A DNA stretch of 64,000 nucleotides from Plasmodium malariae (Eukaryota; Apicomplexa; Aconoidasida; Haemosporida; Plasmodiidae). A program made the position numbers and the translations under genes. The stretch spans positions 1,299,001-1,363,000 of the forward strand of contig NC_041782.1 in the NCBI RefSeq assembly GCF_900090045.1, given 5' to 3'. Shown in pieces: positions 33,901-43,551 of this stretch. Each line of letters starts with the position of its first letter. Within the stretch, counting starts at the first letter, position 1. The notes beneath the pieces are model-generated. The model saw only the letters and a program-made list of their open reading frames with translations. It had not been told where the DNA came from and did not search any database.

Positions 33901-35721
33901 TGTTTTACCTGACCCCGTAGCACCATATGCAAAAACGGTGCAATTTATTCCCTTAAAAACATGTGGTATTAACGGTTTAGCAGTATCGAAGAATACTTCT
34001 TCCTGAGTAGCATTAACATCAAAAACGACATCGAATACATACGTTGCTTGTTTTTTTTTCTGTGACAACAAGTAACATTCTTTTTCGTTTTCTTTCTCAA
34101 TAAGCACATAATTTTTATTAAAAATAGATACAATATTTTCTTCTGATTCAGTGATAGGTTTTATACGCACTGCTACTTTTACATTAGAATATGCGTTCAG
34201 CGCATTTATTAGGTTACTACTTTCAGACTTCCTTAATACGTTATTTAAACCATTACTGTTGTTATTACATGCATGTGTGGGAGAAGGAACACCTATGTTG
34301 TTTATCTGGTCAGAATTAATTAGATTTTTTATATTTATCTGAGGAATGTATATGCTGTCATATATATTTTTGGATGTTATAGGATACTCATTTATGTTTT
34401 CTATGACCTTTTTATTTGGGCTACTGGTCACTGATAATTTATTTTTGTTTGTTCTTTCCATAGTATAATTTTTAATTTTTTTTAAGTCATTATTTGGTAT
34501 AAACAGTTGATTTTGCACATCATTCTGAGAGTTCTTTTTTTTTCTATTACTATCCTTGCTATTTGTTCCTAAAACATTATCGTTGTGTACGCTGTTCCTC
34601 GCACTGTTTACTGCACCGTTATATATATTGCTGATTCTATCGTTGCTTATATATCCACTTGCACACGTGATATTTTTACTATTGTCTTCACTTAGATTAC
34701 AAAATATTTTTAACGTCCGATCATTATAATTTATTATGCTGTTTGTGTTATGATTAGTGCTGTATTTTTTTTTGACGCCCTCTTTTTCATCACTGCTCCA
34801 AATTATGAGCGGATGCTTTCTCTTTTCTCCTTTGCTATTAGTGATGTTACGTTTGCTAATGGTATTACCGTTAACGTTACTGCTACTAATGATACTACCG
34901 CTAATGGTACTACCGCTAATGGTACTACCGCTTATGGTACTACCACTTACGTTGCTAACATTAACACTATTACCGTGAACGCTGCTGCCGCTATCACTAT
35001 TAATATTAATTTTAAAAGCAGAGCTTATATTGTTATTAAACAGTATATCCTCATTCACACACTTGTTCGCATGAAGAGTATTTTTATTCTTCACATGATG
35101 AGCTATTTTTTTTTTCGTGTCACAATATTCCGGAGTTATTCTTAAAATTTTTTTTTTATTTTGATAGAAATTATTTTTGATTACACAGGAAGAACAATTG
35201 TTCACATTAGCTATTTCTGCATCAACATTTTCAACAAATTTCGCATCATTAATTTTTTTTTTTTTTAAAATAGCTTTACATTCTGTGTTGGTATGCAGGA
35301 TTAAAATACCTTTTTTTTTTTTTTTCTTTTCCTCTTCTATTTCATTTTGTGCACTGAAAAAAATTGTATTTTTTTTTTTACAAGTGCTATTGGTAGTACC
35401 CTTTGTACGATTAGTTCCATTCGAAGTTTTCCCATTCGTATTTTTCCCATTCGTATTTTGCCCATTCGTATTTTGCCCATTCGTATTTTGCCCATTTGTA
35501 TTTTGCCCATTTGTATTTTGCCCATTCGTATTTTGCTCATTCGTATTTTGCCCATTTGTATTTTGCCCATTCGTATTTTGCCCATTTGTATTTTGCCCAT
35601 TCGTGCTGCTCCCATTAAGGTGTTTAAATTTTTTATTATAAATATAAATTTCGTTTAAGCTCTTATTACTCTTTTCATTATTATTATTTCTCTTACTAAC
35701 ATTTGTAAGTTTTCTGCTCAT
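30934..35721 (-). CDS. kinesin-8X: Kinesin-8X motor protein (single exon, 1595 aa)
   Basis: The frame starts at ATG 35721-35719 (MSRKLTNVSKRNNNN). The motor domain is central, residues about 513-846. It starts NVKVAVRIKP and carries the P-loop GATGSGKT (600-607), switch I NKVSSRSHAI, switch II DLAGSER (745-751), and YRDSKLTHLLKNSLEGNC then VMIANINPS, which is the kinesin-8 pattern. Kinesin-8 motors walk to microtubule plus ends and depolymerise them. Plasmodium kinesin-8X acts in mitotic spindles and in ookinete and sporogonic stages (family knowledge). The 510-residue N-terminal extension is Asn/Ser-rich with NTNGQ repeats (about 38-100). After the motor and a short helical neck there is an Asn-rich GGNDSNI/CNDSNI repeat block (about 978-1090), then an unstructured basic tail. 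The catalytic core is intact. The 8X assignment rests on synteny and the central motor. Confidence 0.95.
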   Translation of the reverse strand: MSRKLTNVSKRNNNNEKSNKSLNEIYIYNKKFKHLNGSSTNGQNTNGQNTNGQNTNGQNTNEQNTNGQNTNGQNTNGQNTNGQNTNGQNTNGKNTNGKTSNGTNRTKGTTNSTCKKKNTIFFSAQNEIEEEKKKKKKGILILHTNTECKAILKKKKINDAKFVENVDAEIANVNNCSSCVIKNNFYQNKKKILRITPEYCDTKKKIAHHVKNKNTLHANKCVNEDILFNNNISSAFKININSDSGSSVHGNSVNVSNVSGSTISGSTISGSTISGSIISSSNVNGNTISKRNITNSKGEKRKHPLIIWSSDEKEGVKKKYSTNHNTNSIINYNDRTLKIFCNLSEDNSKNITCASGYISNDRISNIYNGAVNSARNSVHNDNVLGTNSKDSNRKKKNSQNDVQNQLFIPNNDLKKIKNYTMERTNKNKLSVTSSPNKKVIENINEYPITSKNIYDSIYIPQINIKNLINSDQINNIGVPSPTHACNNNSNGLNNVLRKSESSNLINALNAYSNVKVAVRIKPITESEENIVSIFNKNYVLIEKENEKECYLLSQKKKQATYVFDVVFDVNATQEEVFFDTAKPLIPHVFKGINCTVFAYGATGSGKTYTMLDDKNHNGIVQLSLLELFTIIKEKKCRNIKIVMSFLEVYNETIRDLLAKEKNKTLDVQEDVAEVKVSNLCEMEIQSYEQAMFLINEGVKNRKMSPTRANKVSSRSHAILQIYVFNEILDSNMNTINYKAKLCFVDLAGSERASATSNKGERFKEGSYINQSLLALANCINSLASNRNISKVRVKYRDSKLTHLLKNSLEGNCLVVMIANINPSRKSFQESNNTLKYAFRARNIKLCATVQTNDNKESDIEKILKKNNILQKEYDIVLAKYNNIKDFYSPLKVLFQLYKLVHSCYKRMQSASENFSILELKQDISIYEQLIKVKSDAIRKRMDLLNCGADEKHFIDIFDSFEDKNLDYFIHSDKNGGNDSNIDCNDSNICCNDSNIGCNDSNIGCNDSNIGCNDSNICGNDSNICGNDSNIGGNDSNIGGNDSNIGGNDNNIGGNDSNIGGNDNNIGGNDNNIGGNDNNIGCNDNNDSYNNNNNGYDDNSTGYGNNNNGYTDNSKGYNNNSTSYDNNNNGYGNNSTGKNIGFSVLNGEGVENRTVLEEKLLKKKDLQFCDNSTTLRSDYIFFKNDMSKIKLDDDLSSDELSVYDVKNVDALVNCSIKGKRGQLINVFESKKNVRINGNDTSHYGVVRQGHTGNSAKNGHMDLGAIQYDDYTTNTNKHNALKDVYILKNERNNINVNFDISKSNHIVNFLKEPLIDDITSENNYMSLIKEQNGKMKIHTNENMPIKLNRNEKKEQLQTLHNNLTDMQNSILFNTINKQIGESPHSPIIKKNVKELLLHNNLNKKSFLLNGKISKNMTTEQVNSDLIGNYNISADGNKNLYGSDNNEINDNSGNNDNNNKSGNNDNNNNSENNVRGNDSVSEEDLTSGTPAGEETNILKESNTWKGTIEHFHDAYEGGNINVKVFNKEKNSAITNIEWDKLMIKNNYDDRTIDNNDEIRERNKRKFVILGENIKHEHEHTNERSMSVKKKKLSIKSKK
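32450..32790 (-). repeat. In-frame NDSNIGG/NDSNIGC repeat in kinesin-8X
   Basis: An 18-bp coding repeat (ATTGTTATCATTACCACC on the plus strand) of about 18 copies, in the tail of the kinesin. Third-position and TGT/GGT changes separate the copies. Confidence 0.9.
35420..35610 (-). repeat. In-frame NTNGQ repeat in kinesin-8X
   Basis: About 12 copies of a 15-bp coding unit giving NTNGQ, drifting to NTNGK, in the N-terminal extension of the kinesin. Confidence 0.9.
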
Positions 35722-36105
35722 TTTTTTTTTTTTTTTTTTTCCCTTTATTTTGGTTCATGTATTTCTTTTTTTTTTTTGATATATCTTTTCGCTTTTAAAA
35801 ATTCTGTATGTGTACATGCTAATCCTGTTGAGGGAATACTCTAGAAAAATAAGAGGAAACAAAAAAAAAAAGAAATATTGAAAAAGGGAACTTCTTTTTA
35901 GTTCTTTAAAAGGTGTGAACTGCGCATATGTGAAGGTAGCACAAGGATAATCAGACACCCATGCAAATACACGCGTAAACGCAAACGGGAACGTAAATGG
36001 AAATGGAAATGTCAGTACTTATGTACATGTAAATGCTCGTGCACACACACATATATACACTTACGTGTACTTATATAAAGCTCCACAGAAGACCGTACCG
36101 AAAAA
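35722..36105. other. Presumed divergent promoter region of kinesin-8X
   Basis: A T/A-rich tract directly upstream of the kinesin ATG, then mixed microsatellite DNA. It lies between the kinesin start (-) and the small plus-strand frame at 36106. Confidence 0.5.
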
Positions 36106-38449
36106 ATGGATATATCAGAACAAGCTGTCCTGCTTTTTCTCGTTAAAAATTTCTATCAGTTTTTTAATATTCACAAACAGACTTACGCAGTTGCGTACAA
36201 TTTTGTCAATAATAATTCTGCTGATTTAATATCTATGATGCACAAATGAAATAATGAAGAAAATATATATAAACAAAATAGCTCTAATTTTTCTGCTTTA
36301 GTGAGAATTACATATATTTAAGCATGTTAATAATAAGGAAAGGTTGAAATGTATAAGCCCATATTGGGGGAATGTACACATGCATGTGTCTACGTACATA
36401 TATAAATATATATATATAATCCGTCCTGTGATATTTTATGGTATCATAGTATCAATTAGTTTAAAATAGCTTGAATTTTCCTCTTTTTTAACATTACTAC
36501 AAATTGAGCTTACACACATACTTATGTATTTATGTACATATACATGCATACGTATATGTATATGTATACGCATATGTATATGTATACATAGAGAGAGCAA
36601 AAGATCAAGACGCTGAAAATTTACATATGACGATATAACTGTTAAATTTTCATATAAATTATCAAAAATTTAGGAAGAGAGAAATGTCTTATGAACAAGG
36701 ACGTGAAAAAATAAAAAAAATTTATTTCTTAAAATTTACCAAAAAAAAAAAAAAAAAAAAAAAAAAGGGAAAGGTTAAAAAATTATGTAAACTTCTTTCT
36801 CATAATTTTTAGCTTCTTTACACTTTTTCTTTTTACGTGTTTTATATATTAAAATTTCCATCCTTTCATTCTGGACAAGTATTTTTCATCCTTTTGTTAA
36901 TATGGTATTCCTTTCTACATTTGTCGCTGTGTTATTTTCGTGTTTTAGGGGTAACAATGTTTTACATCATTTTACTTTGTTTTACTATGTTTTGTTATGT
37001 ATTGTTTTATTACATTTAATTCTGTTTCCCTTTACAAAGCTGATTACGCATAGCCATAAGATATTTTACTAAAAAAGCAGATTAAGTTTTTAATTATCAT
37101 GATATTTCAAGTTCACACAAAATGCAATTACATATTAGAAAGCAAAAAAAATATATATATTCATTTATTGTACGCATATATATATATATATATATAAATA
37201 AAAAGAGGATAAAAAAAAATGTTGATAAGGAGGACTTAAATATTGACAAATTTGGATTTTTCATTGTGTGCCTTTAATTTGTACTTAATCTTTTTTTTTT
37301 TTTTTTTTTTTTTTATAAATTCTCCGTGTAGAACATCATTTTATATAGAGGGGATTATATGCGCAAGCGCGCACGCGTGTGTGTAAAGATTTTTTTTTTT
37401 TTTTTTTTTTTTTTCAAAAAAATTGTACTTTATTTTATCATGTTGTGTATATCTGAAGAGTTTTAAGATATTATTATTTTTCTTGTTATACAATTCTTTG
37501 ATTTTATGTATTTTTTATTTTTTTTTTGCTTCCTCTAATAAGTTATTTTATTTTAATCTACAGTGTGTCGCGTGCAACTGTTCAATTAGACTAAGTTTCA
37601 GGAAAGGTTTGGATACATATAACTACTTTGCATACATACATATATACGTACAATTATTTTTTACAGACGATATGTTTTACCTTTTCATGTATTGCTAATA
37701 TGCCCGAAAAATCGGAAAAATACTGCATACATTATTATTCATATTACGAATAAGACTATTTCAAAATTTGTCAATATTTTTATAGACAGTGGAAAAATAT
37801 AAGTACTCGCAAATCCATGACTTATTAAATAAATAAATTGTACAAATTTAAGAATATCGAATAGGGGATTTATTTTGCATGTCTCTTTTGCTGTCCCTCT
37901 CTCTCTCTAACTCTATCTTTATCGCCATTTCTTTTTTTTTTTTTTTTTTTTTTGTGGGTAAGTCTTCCTTTCACATCCAACAGTTTTTGCTAATTCATTT
38001 GAATTCAAATGGCTACTTGTAGGACATTAAAGATGAGTGTACATAAAAATCCCTTTCCCATTTTTCGTGCATATACTTGAATATAAATATATATACATAC
38101 ATAGGTACATACATAAAGTGCACATACGATTTATGTATAGTTATTTTCCCCCTATTTCTAATCCATTTTTAATGAACAAAAACCCCAACATTGAAACATT
38201 TCGCTACTGCTATATATGAACGTATATATAATAAAAAAACATTCAAGACTTGTGTCCAAAAAATTAAGGTCAATTTTACCTTTCAACAATCCCGCTTATT
38301 TCTGATCTTCTTTTTTGCAGAAAAATTTATTTAAAACACTTCCCAGTATTAAATGCGTTCATGAATTTATATTAACTTTAAATAAAAAGCAAGGGGAGGG
38401 GGCTTCTAACATAGCATACTTGAAAAATAGTATAATGAAAAAGAATTAA
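36106..38449 (+). CDS. Probable small multi-exon gene or genes, unassigned (exon fragments)
   Basis: Four plus-strand pieces look coding. 36106-36249 is a closed 47-codon frame starting MDISEQAVLLFLVKNFYQ. 37562-37604 follows a CTACAG acceptor and encodes CVACNCSIRLSFRK, then donor GGTTTGG; it joins in phase (G|TG) to 37791-37843, encoding EKYKYSQIHDLLNK and TAA. 37984-38018 follows CCAACAG (FANSFEFKWLL, donor GTAGGA) and joins in phase to 38321-38449, which follows TTTTTTGCAG and encodes KNLFKTLPSIKCVHEF and on to SIMKKN and TAA. The last exon is the strongest, with a 42-codon open frame, purine-rich codons and a clear pyrimidine tract before it. I cannot tell whether this is one alternatively joined gene or two or three small ones, and I recognise no family. 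Confidence 0.38.
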
Positions 38450-38930
38450 TTAGCAATACCTTTAAATGAATTTCGTTCTTGTCTCACTCTTCCATTTTTC
38501 ATATATATGTTCATAATAGGAGATTAATTTTTTTCCTTTTTTCGTCATTTACTCTACAAACTTTTTCATTCGTTATGTTCATATTAAGATGTACACATTA
38601 TGCAAATGTTTTTAATAATATATAATAAAAAAATTTTGAAATTAAAAAAAAAAAAAAAAAAAATTACTTAAAAAATATGAGAGAAGTTAACATATTATAT
38701 GCAGGTGAGTTGAAACACAATTCTGTAACCCTACAAAAATTAAAGAGAAAATAAAAAAAAAAAATTCTTAGTATCAAATTTTGTAATACTATATCGGTCT
38801 CTATGATGTATTAAAAAGGTATGTAATTTTCTCAGGTTCTTTCAAGGTGTTACCTTATATAATGAATCAATATTAATATGATAATACTAAAACAAGTAAT
38901 AATTAATAATTAAATTTAATGTATGTTTTT

Positions 38931-39596
38931 TTAATTAAAATTGTTGATATTAAATTTTGGTATTTCCCAGCTGTCCTCAACGCACATCTACGAAGAAAAA
39001 AAAAATAAAAATAAAAATAAAAAACATGAAGATACAGTTGTAATTGTTCAGTGATGAAAAATCAGCACAACACAACTATTAATGCTTATGTATGAACGTA
39101 TGTATGTACGCTCGTGCATATGCTTCTACACTTGCATATACCAGCACGCACTTTTCATTTTTCAGCATACTAGTACTCTCTTGTTGTAAAGCGCCTTGTT
39201 GCTAATAAGTATTCTAGCTGCCTCCGGGTTAGCTGGTGAGGATGTATTGGGATCATTGAGTAAAGACTGAATAGACGTTAACAGTGAAGTAATATCATAA
39301 ATTGGACTCCACTGATTTTGCAAAATGTCTAAACAAATATTTCCATCAGTATAAATATTCGGGTGAAATATTTTTGTTAAGAATTTTACTTTAGGTGGGC
39401 TTACTGGGTATTCTTCTGAAAAATTAATAATTAAATGAAAAATACCACATTCCCAAATTGTATCTTCAGGACCTCTTATAATAGCATGACAACACATTAT
39501 ATTATCAGCAAAAGGAGATGCCTCGAAACTTTTATTCTGCTCTTTGTTTATTTTGTTAAGATCTTGAATTATTCTTCTTCTTGCAAATGTCGACAT
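38931..39596 (-). CDS. RAD6/UBC2-like ubiquitin-conjugating enzyme E2 (2 exons, 160 aa)
   Basis: Exons are 39171-39596 and 38931-38987, joined in phase 0. The protein starts MSTFARRRIIQDLNKINKEQ, very like MSTPARRRLMRDFKKLQ of RAD6/UBE2A. It has the HPN motif at 78-80 and the catalytic Cys at 88 (GNICLDILQNQWSP), the same position as RAD6 Cys88. ANPEAARIL and YNKRV lead into the second exon's MCVEDSWE, matching the KRV-x3-VExSW end of RAD6. It carries activated ubiquitin from E1 to an E3, and RAD6 relatives work in DNA repair and chromatin marking. The second exon adds a short tail (IPKFNINNFN) beyond the usual E2 end. The genomic frame left unspliced would end in VLVC. Confidence 0.94.
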
Positions 39597-40779
39597 GACT
39601 ACCTATGTTATGTTCTGCTACGTACTATTTTACTGTTCAAAGTTTTATGTATCATGTGAAGGCAAGGCAATATAGTATGCTCAGTTAAGTAATACGGAAT
39701 GCTATTATTTATTACTATTACTCAATTATTGTTACTATTTATGTTATTAATATATTCCTATTAAACCTTTTTTTTTTTTCATCATGTTTTTCTGAAAGAA
39801 ATTTTATTACTGTTACATAAGAAGTCCCATACTTACAATATATATTATTCGTTTATATATACGGTGTCCTGTTAACAAATTATCAATAAGCAAAATAAGT
39901 TCTTCTGTTATTGTATTTTCCTGAATTTAAACTTATTCATAAATTTTAACATTATTCTTGCAATATATTTTTACATTATTTTTTCATCATTCTTTTTTTC
40001 CATTAATTTTATTTTAATTCCTCACCGAACTTTTGCTTTATTTTACTTAAATTTGGTCTTTATTTTTGTTAAAGCTATCCTCCTCCACTTTTTACTTTTT
40101 TGAAATTATACACTAAGCAGTTTTTTTATTTCAAATTATTACAATTCGGTCAAATTATTCATTTGTAAAATGTATATTTCTTTAAATGTAACATAAACAA
40201 GTTAGATTTTTTTTTTTTTTTTTTTGCTTTCACGCTGCTTAAAATACAATTGAAAAGTTTTACGTGGCTTATATAATAAATTGTAAGTAGTGAGTAAAGG
40301 AACAGAAAACATAAAACAGAAAAAAAAAAAAAAAAAAAAAGAGCAAATGGAATAAACTTACATTGCAATAAAAGGTGTTACAGAAAATGGTTTATATATA
40401 TGTATAAATATATCTACATGTATGTAAATTTTTTTTTTTTTTTTTTTTTTGAAGTTCCAATTTGCGGATTGACGAAAAAGTAGCCTTTAATTCGAAAAGT
40501 TAAGATATAAAAACAGAGATACACTTTAGTATTTGCATTACTAATAGGAATACTTGTACCTACTCAGTTATAAAATACCCCTCCGCAGTTACAAAAATAT
40601 TAAAGTAATTTAAAAACATAATGAAATAAGCAGAAAATGAAAAGAAAATAAAAAAGCATAAACAAGGTAAGAAACAAAATCAAAAGTAAAAGCAAGAGCA
40701 AGAGCAAGAACAAATGCCCATTGAACTTTTGGTGAACGCTAAAACAGAGCTGAAGTACCTATTTTACATAAATTTGTAG
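39597..40779. other. Divergent intergenic region, E2 and EEP gene
   Basis: T- and A-run rich DNA between two divergent starts. No repeats beyond homopolymers (T about 40208-40225, A about 40321-40340, T about 40432-40450). A purine-rich leader with AAGAGC/AAGAAC units precedes the EEP gene at about 40680-40715. Confidence 0.6.
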
Positions 40780-43551
40780 ATGATATGGATAAATTTAGTA
40801 ACAGTCATAGTGACAGCCTTTTTTGTTTTTTCCCCCCAAAAAAGTATGCTTTGTTTAACATGCACTCAGCATAATATTGTAAAATATATGTTAAGTGCAA
40901 GGTTAAATACAATACACCAAAGACAAAAAAAAATAAATAATTATAATATAATAAAAAGAGATATACCCAGTACAGGAAAAAAACTCGTTCATGTAGTACC
41001 CAGAAAAAACTATGGCTTTATTAATAAATCGAGATTATTAACACCCATAATAAAACTTAAATTAAATAACAAACGTAGCAATTTTAATTATTCAAATAAA
41101 ACACCTGAATTAAAGTTAAACCAAATTTACAGTAGTTGTCTCTTCATCTTACCACTAAGTGAGGAAACAGGAAAAAAAAAAAAGAAATCCTCTTATACTC
41201 CAAGCAGTATTAATAATAATAATTTTCTGCCTAAGATGAGTCATAATATCTGCCAACCGAAACCTAATGATTCATATATAACAGAAAAGAAAAGTGAAAA
41301 GAGTCAGGATGAAGGGATGATAGAAGCCTCCTTTATGAATAATGGTGAAGACAATATAATAAAAAGTATTTCAAACAATTTGAAAGAAGTGCATGACAAC
41401 TATAATACCAACAGTTCTGTAGTTATAGAAGGTAATTATGAAAATTTCGGAGGTGAATTTATAAAAAAAAAGGTAGGAACACATTTAATAGATGCTTTAA
41501 ACAGATGTAAAGATTATTATGTGCAAATGAATAGCACAACAAGCAAGCAATTTTTTACAAGTGATGATATAGAGTATTGTAAAGAGGAAACCAGCACAAA
41601 CAGGAAAAAACGAATGTATAGTCATAATGAAAGTAATAATAATAATAATAATAATAGTAACAGTAACAGTAACAATAATAACAATGTTAGTGGTAGCGCT
41701 AGTGGATGTGGCGATGAGAATGTCAGTTATAGCGACAACGGTAAGGGCTGCAAAATATTTAGCATAGAAGAACTAGAAAACATGAGAAGAAACTCGAATT
41801 ACCTAAAAATAAATGAAACGGAAAATGAAGATTATAGCATTGAATTATATTTCGACTTTAAGGAATTAAAACTTTTAAGAAAAAAAAGTGAGACGTTGAA
41901 GTCGTTAATAAATAGATTAATATTAAATCTTAGAAAGCTGGAAAAAAATGATAAAAGAAAAAAAAAAAAAAAAAAAATGAACGAAGAAAAAAATGAACAT
42001 GAGGTACCTAGTAAAGAGGAAGTGAAAAATGAGAATGTCATAAATTGTATTCAATTTTTTGATAATGAAAATAATTTAATTGATGAAAATACTATTTTGA
42101 AAGACATTATAGACAAATTAAAATATGTTTGTATAAATGATCTAAAAATAAGTATTTTTAAAGGTTTATACGACTTAAAACAAATATATATATCCATGGA
42201 TGTGTTTAACGGTCACCCCATAATACCTGCTAACGTACCAGTTAACGATATTGATAATTACGTTTACTACTGGGTTTGTTCAAGTGATAAAAATATCATA
42301 AAATCATGTGAACTGTTCTACAAAGCAAGCAAGGAAGATATATCTAAAAAGATTCAACTTGTCATATATAATAAAGAAAATCCTTTTTTTTTTTATATTA
42401 CTGAAGAGATAGAAGTAAATCCCAATGCATTTGAAGAAGAACTGAAATTGAAGGAGAAGAGATATATGGATTTTAAGAAGCTTAATATGGATAATGACAA
42501 TGATAATGTAATTCGTATTTTGTCGTATAATATCCTTGCACCTATATATACGAACACAAAATATGCATTAGAATACATGTTTAAAAATGTAGAGGAATGT
42601 TATTTAAAAACAAATTATAGATCTCATTTATTAATACATGATATAAATTACGATTATGATATTATAAGTTTGCAAGAAGTAAGCGAACATTTACATTCGA
42701 ACTTGTTTTCTATTTATTTACATGAGAAGTTTTATTCATCCTACAAGGGAAAAAACAATTATGGAAATGATGGTTGTTCCTTATTTGTTAATAAAAAAAA
42801 ATTTTCTCTTATTGAATATAAAAATTATGAATTTAAAGAAGTTATAAAAATACCAGACTTAAAAGATGTATATGATAGATTTATAAGCTTATCACAAGAC
42901 CTTGTAGAAATTATTAGAGAGATTAAAACTATTTTTCAAGTAGGAATTTATGTACATAATAACACTGGAAGCATATTTCTTATTGCGAACACTCATTTGT
43001 ATTTTCATAGTTTAGCTCAACATATTAGAGCCATACAATCCTATTGCATATTGTACATTCTAGAAGTGTTAAAAAATAAATATAAACAAGAATATTCAAA
43101 AAATGTGTATGTAGTATTAAATGGAGATTTCAATACAAATTTCGAATCAGAAGTCTTTTCCTTTTTAGAAGGAAAAGATATCTCTTCCAATTCGGATGTA
43201 TGGATGAATTCGAAATTATTTAAAAAAGAATATGATGATTTGAATACTTATCCGACTTTATTTGAATTAAAGAAAGATGAAGAAAATTCCACAGAACAAG
43301 TTATTGGTCCTTCTTTGAATAGACAAAAATTCTTACCTCTATATTCTGCCTACAAAAAAGGAGATATATCTTATACTAACTGGAATAATAATTTTATTGA
43401 TGTCCTAGATTACATATTTTTATCACCAGGAATTAAGGTTAGAAGGATATTAAAAGGACTTGACCAGAAATACTTTGATAAATATAAAGGGTTACTGTCC
43501 CCCATAAATCCGAGTGACCATCTCTCAATAGCTGCTGAAGTCGAAATTTAA
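40780..43551 (+). CDS. Exonuclease/endonuclease/phosphatase protein, PDE12/CCR4-like (923 aa)
   Basis: A single exon runs from ATG 40780 to TAA 43549-43551. The C-terminal 340 residues are an EEP (DNase I-like) domain with all signature residues: Asn584 in LSYNILAP, Glu633 in SLQEVS, His739 in ANTHLYFH, Asp783 and Asn785 in NGDFNT, and Asp913/His914 in PSDH. The ANTHLYFHSLAQHIRAIQ segment is closest to PDE12, the 2',5'-phosphodiesterase and deadenylase, rather than to DNA-repair APE enzymes. The N-terminus (MIWINLVTVIVTAFFVFSPQ) is a signal-peptide-like helix followed by a Lys/Asn-rich region, suggesting secretory or apicoplast targeting; human PDE12 is mitochondrial. The middle holds Asn and Lys homopolymers (about 285-310 and 387-405). 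Substrate is inferred from family only. Confidence 0.93.
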   Translation: MIWINLVTVIVTAFFVFSPQKSMLCLTCTQHNIVKYMLSARLNTIHQRQKKINNYNIIKRDIPSTGKKLVHVVPRKNYGFINKSRLLTPIIKLKLNNKRSNFNYSNKTPELKLNQIYSSCLFILPLSEETGKKKKKSSYTPSSINNNNFLPKMSHNICQPKPNDSYITEKKSEKSQDEGMIEASFMNNGEDNIIKSISNNLKEVHDNYNTNSSVVIEGNYENFGGEFIKKKVGTHLIDALNRCKDYYVQMNSTTSKQFFTSDDIEYCKEETSTNRKKRMYSHNESNNNNNNNSNSNSNNNNNVSGSASGCGDENVSYSDNGKGCKIFSIEELENMRRNSNYLKINETENEDYSIELYFDFKELKLLRKKSETLKSLINRLILNLRKLEKNDKRKKKKKKMNEEKNEHEVPSKEEVKNENVINCIQFFDNENNLIDENTILKDIIDKLKYVCINDLKISIFKGLYDLKQIYISMDVFNGHPIIPANVPVNDIDNYVYYWVCSSDKNIIKSCELFYKASKEDISKKIQLVIYNKENPFFFYITEEIEVNPNAFEEELKLKEKRYMDFKKLNMDNDNDNVIRILSYNILAPIYTNTKYALEYMFKNVEECYLKTNYRSHLLIHDINYDYDIISLQEVSEHLHSNLFSIYLHEKFYSSYKGKNNYGNDGCSLFVNKKKFSLIEYKNYEFKEVIKIPDLKDVYDRFISLSQDLVEIIREIKTIFQVGIYVHNNTGSIFLIANTHLYFHSLAQHIRAIQSYCILYILEVLKNKYKQEYSKNVYVVLNGDFNTNFESEVFSFLEGKDISSNSDVWMNSKLFKKEYDDLNTYPTLFELKKDEENSTEQVIGPSLNRQKFLPLYSAYKKGDISYTNWNNNFIDVLDYIFLSPGIKVRRILKGLDQKYFDKYKGLLSPINPSDHLSIAAEVEI

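Noticed and set aside
35177..35658. Plus-strand frames rich in Phe/Cys/Pro or Ile/Leu/Pro near the kinesin start
   Set aside because: Antisense readings of the NTNGQ repeat.
37190..37330. Lys-rich frames on both strands around a 24-base T run (plus NVDKEDLNIDKFGF, minus KAHNEKSKFVNI)
   Set aside because: Neither has an ATG or acceptor in phase; the two strands mirror each other and a choice is not supported.
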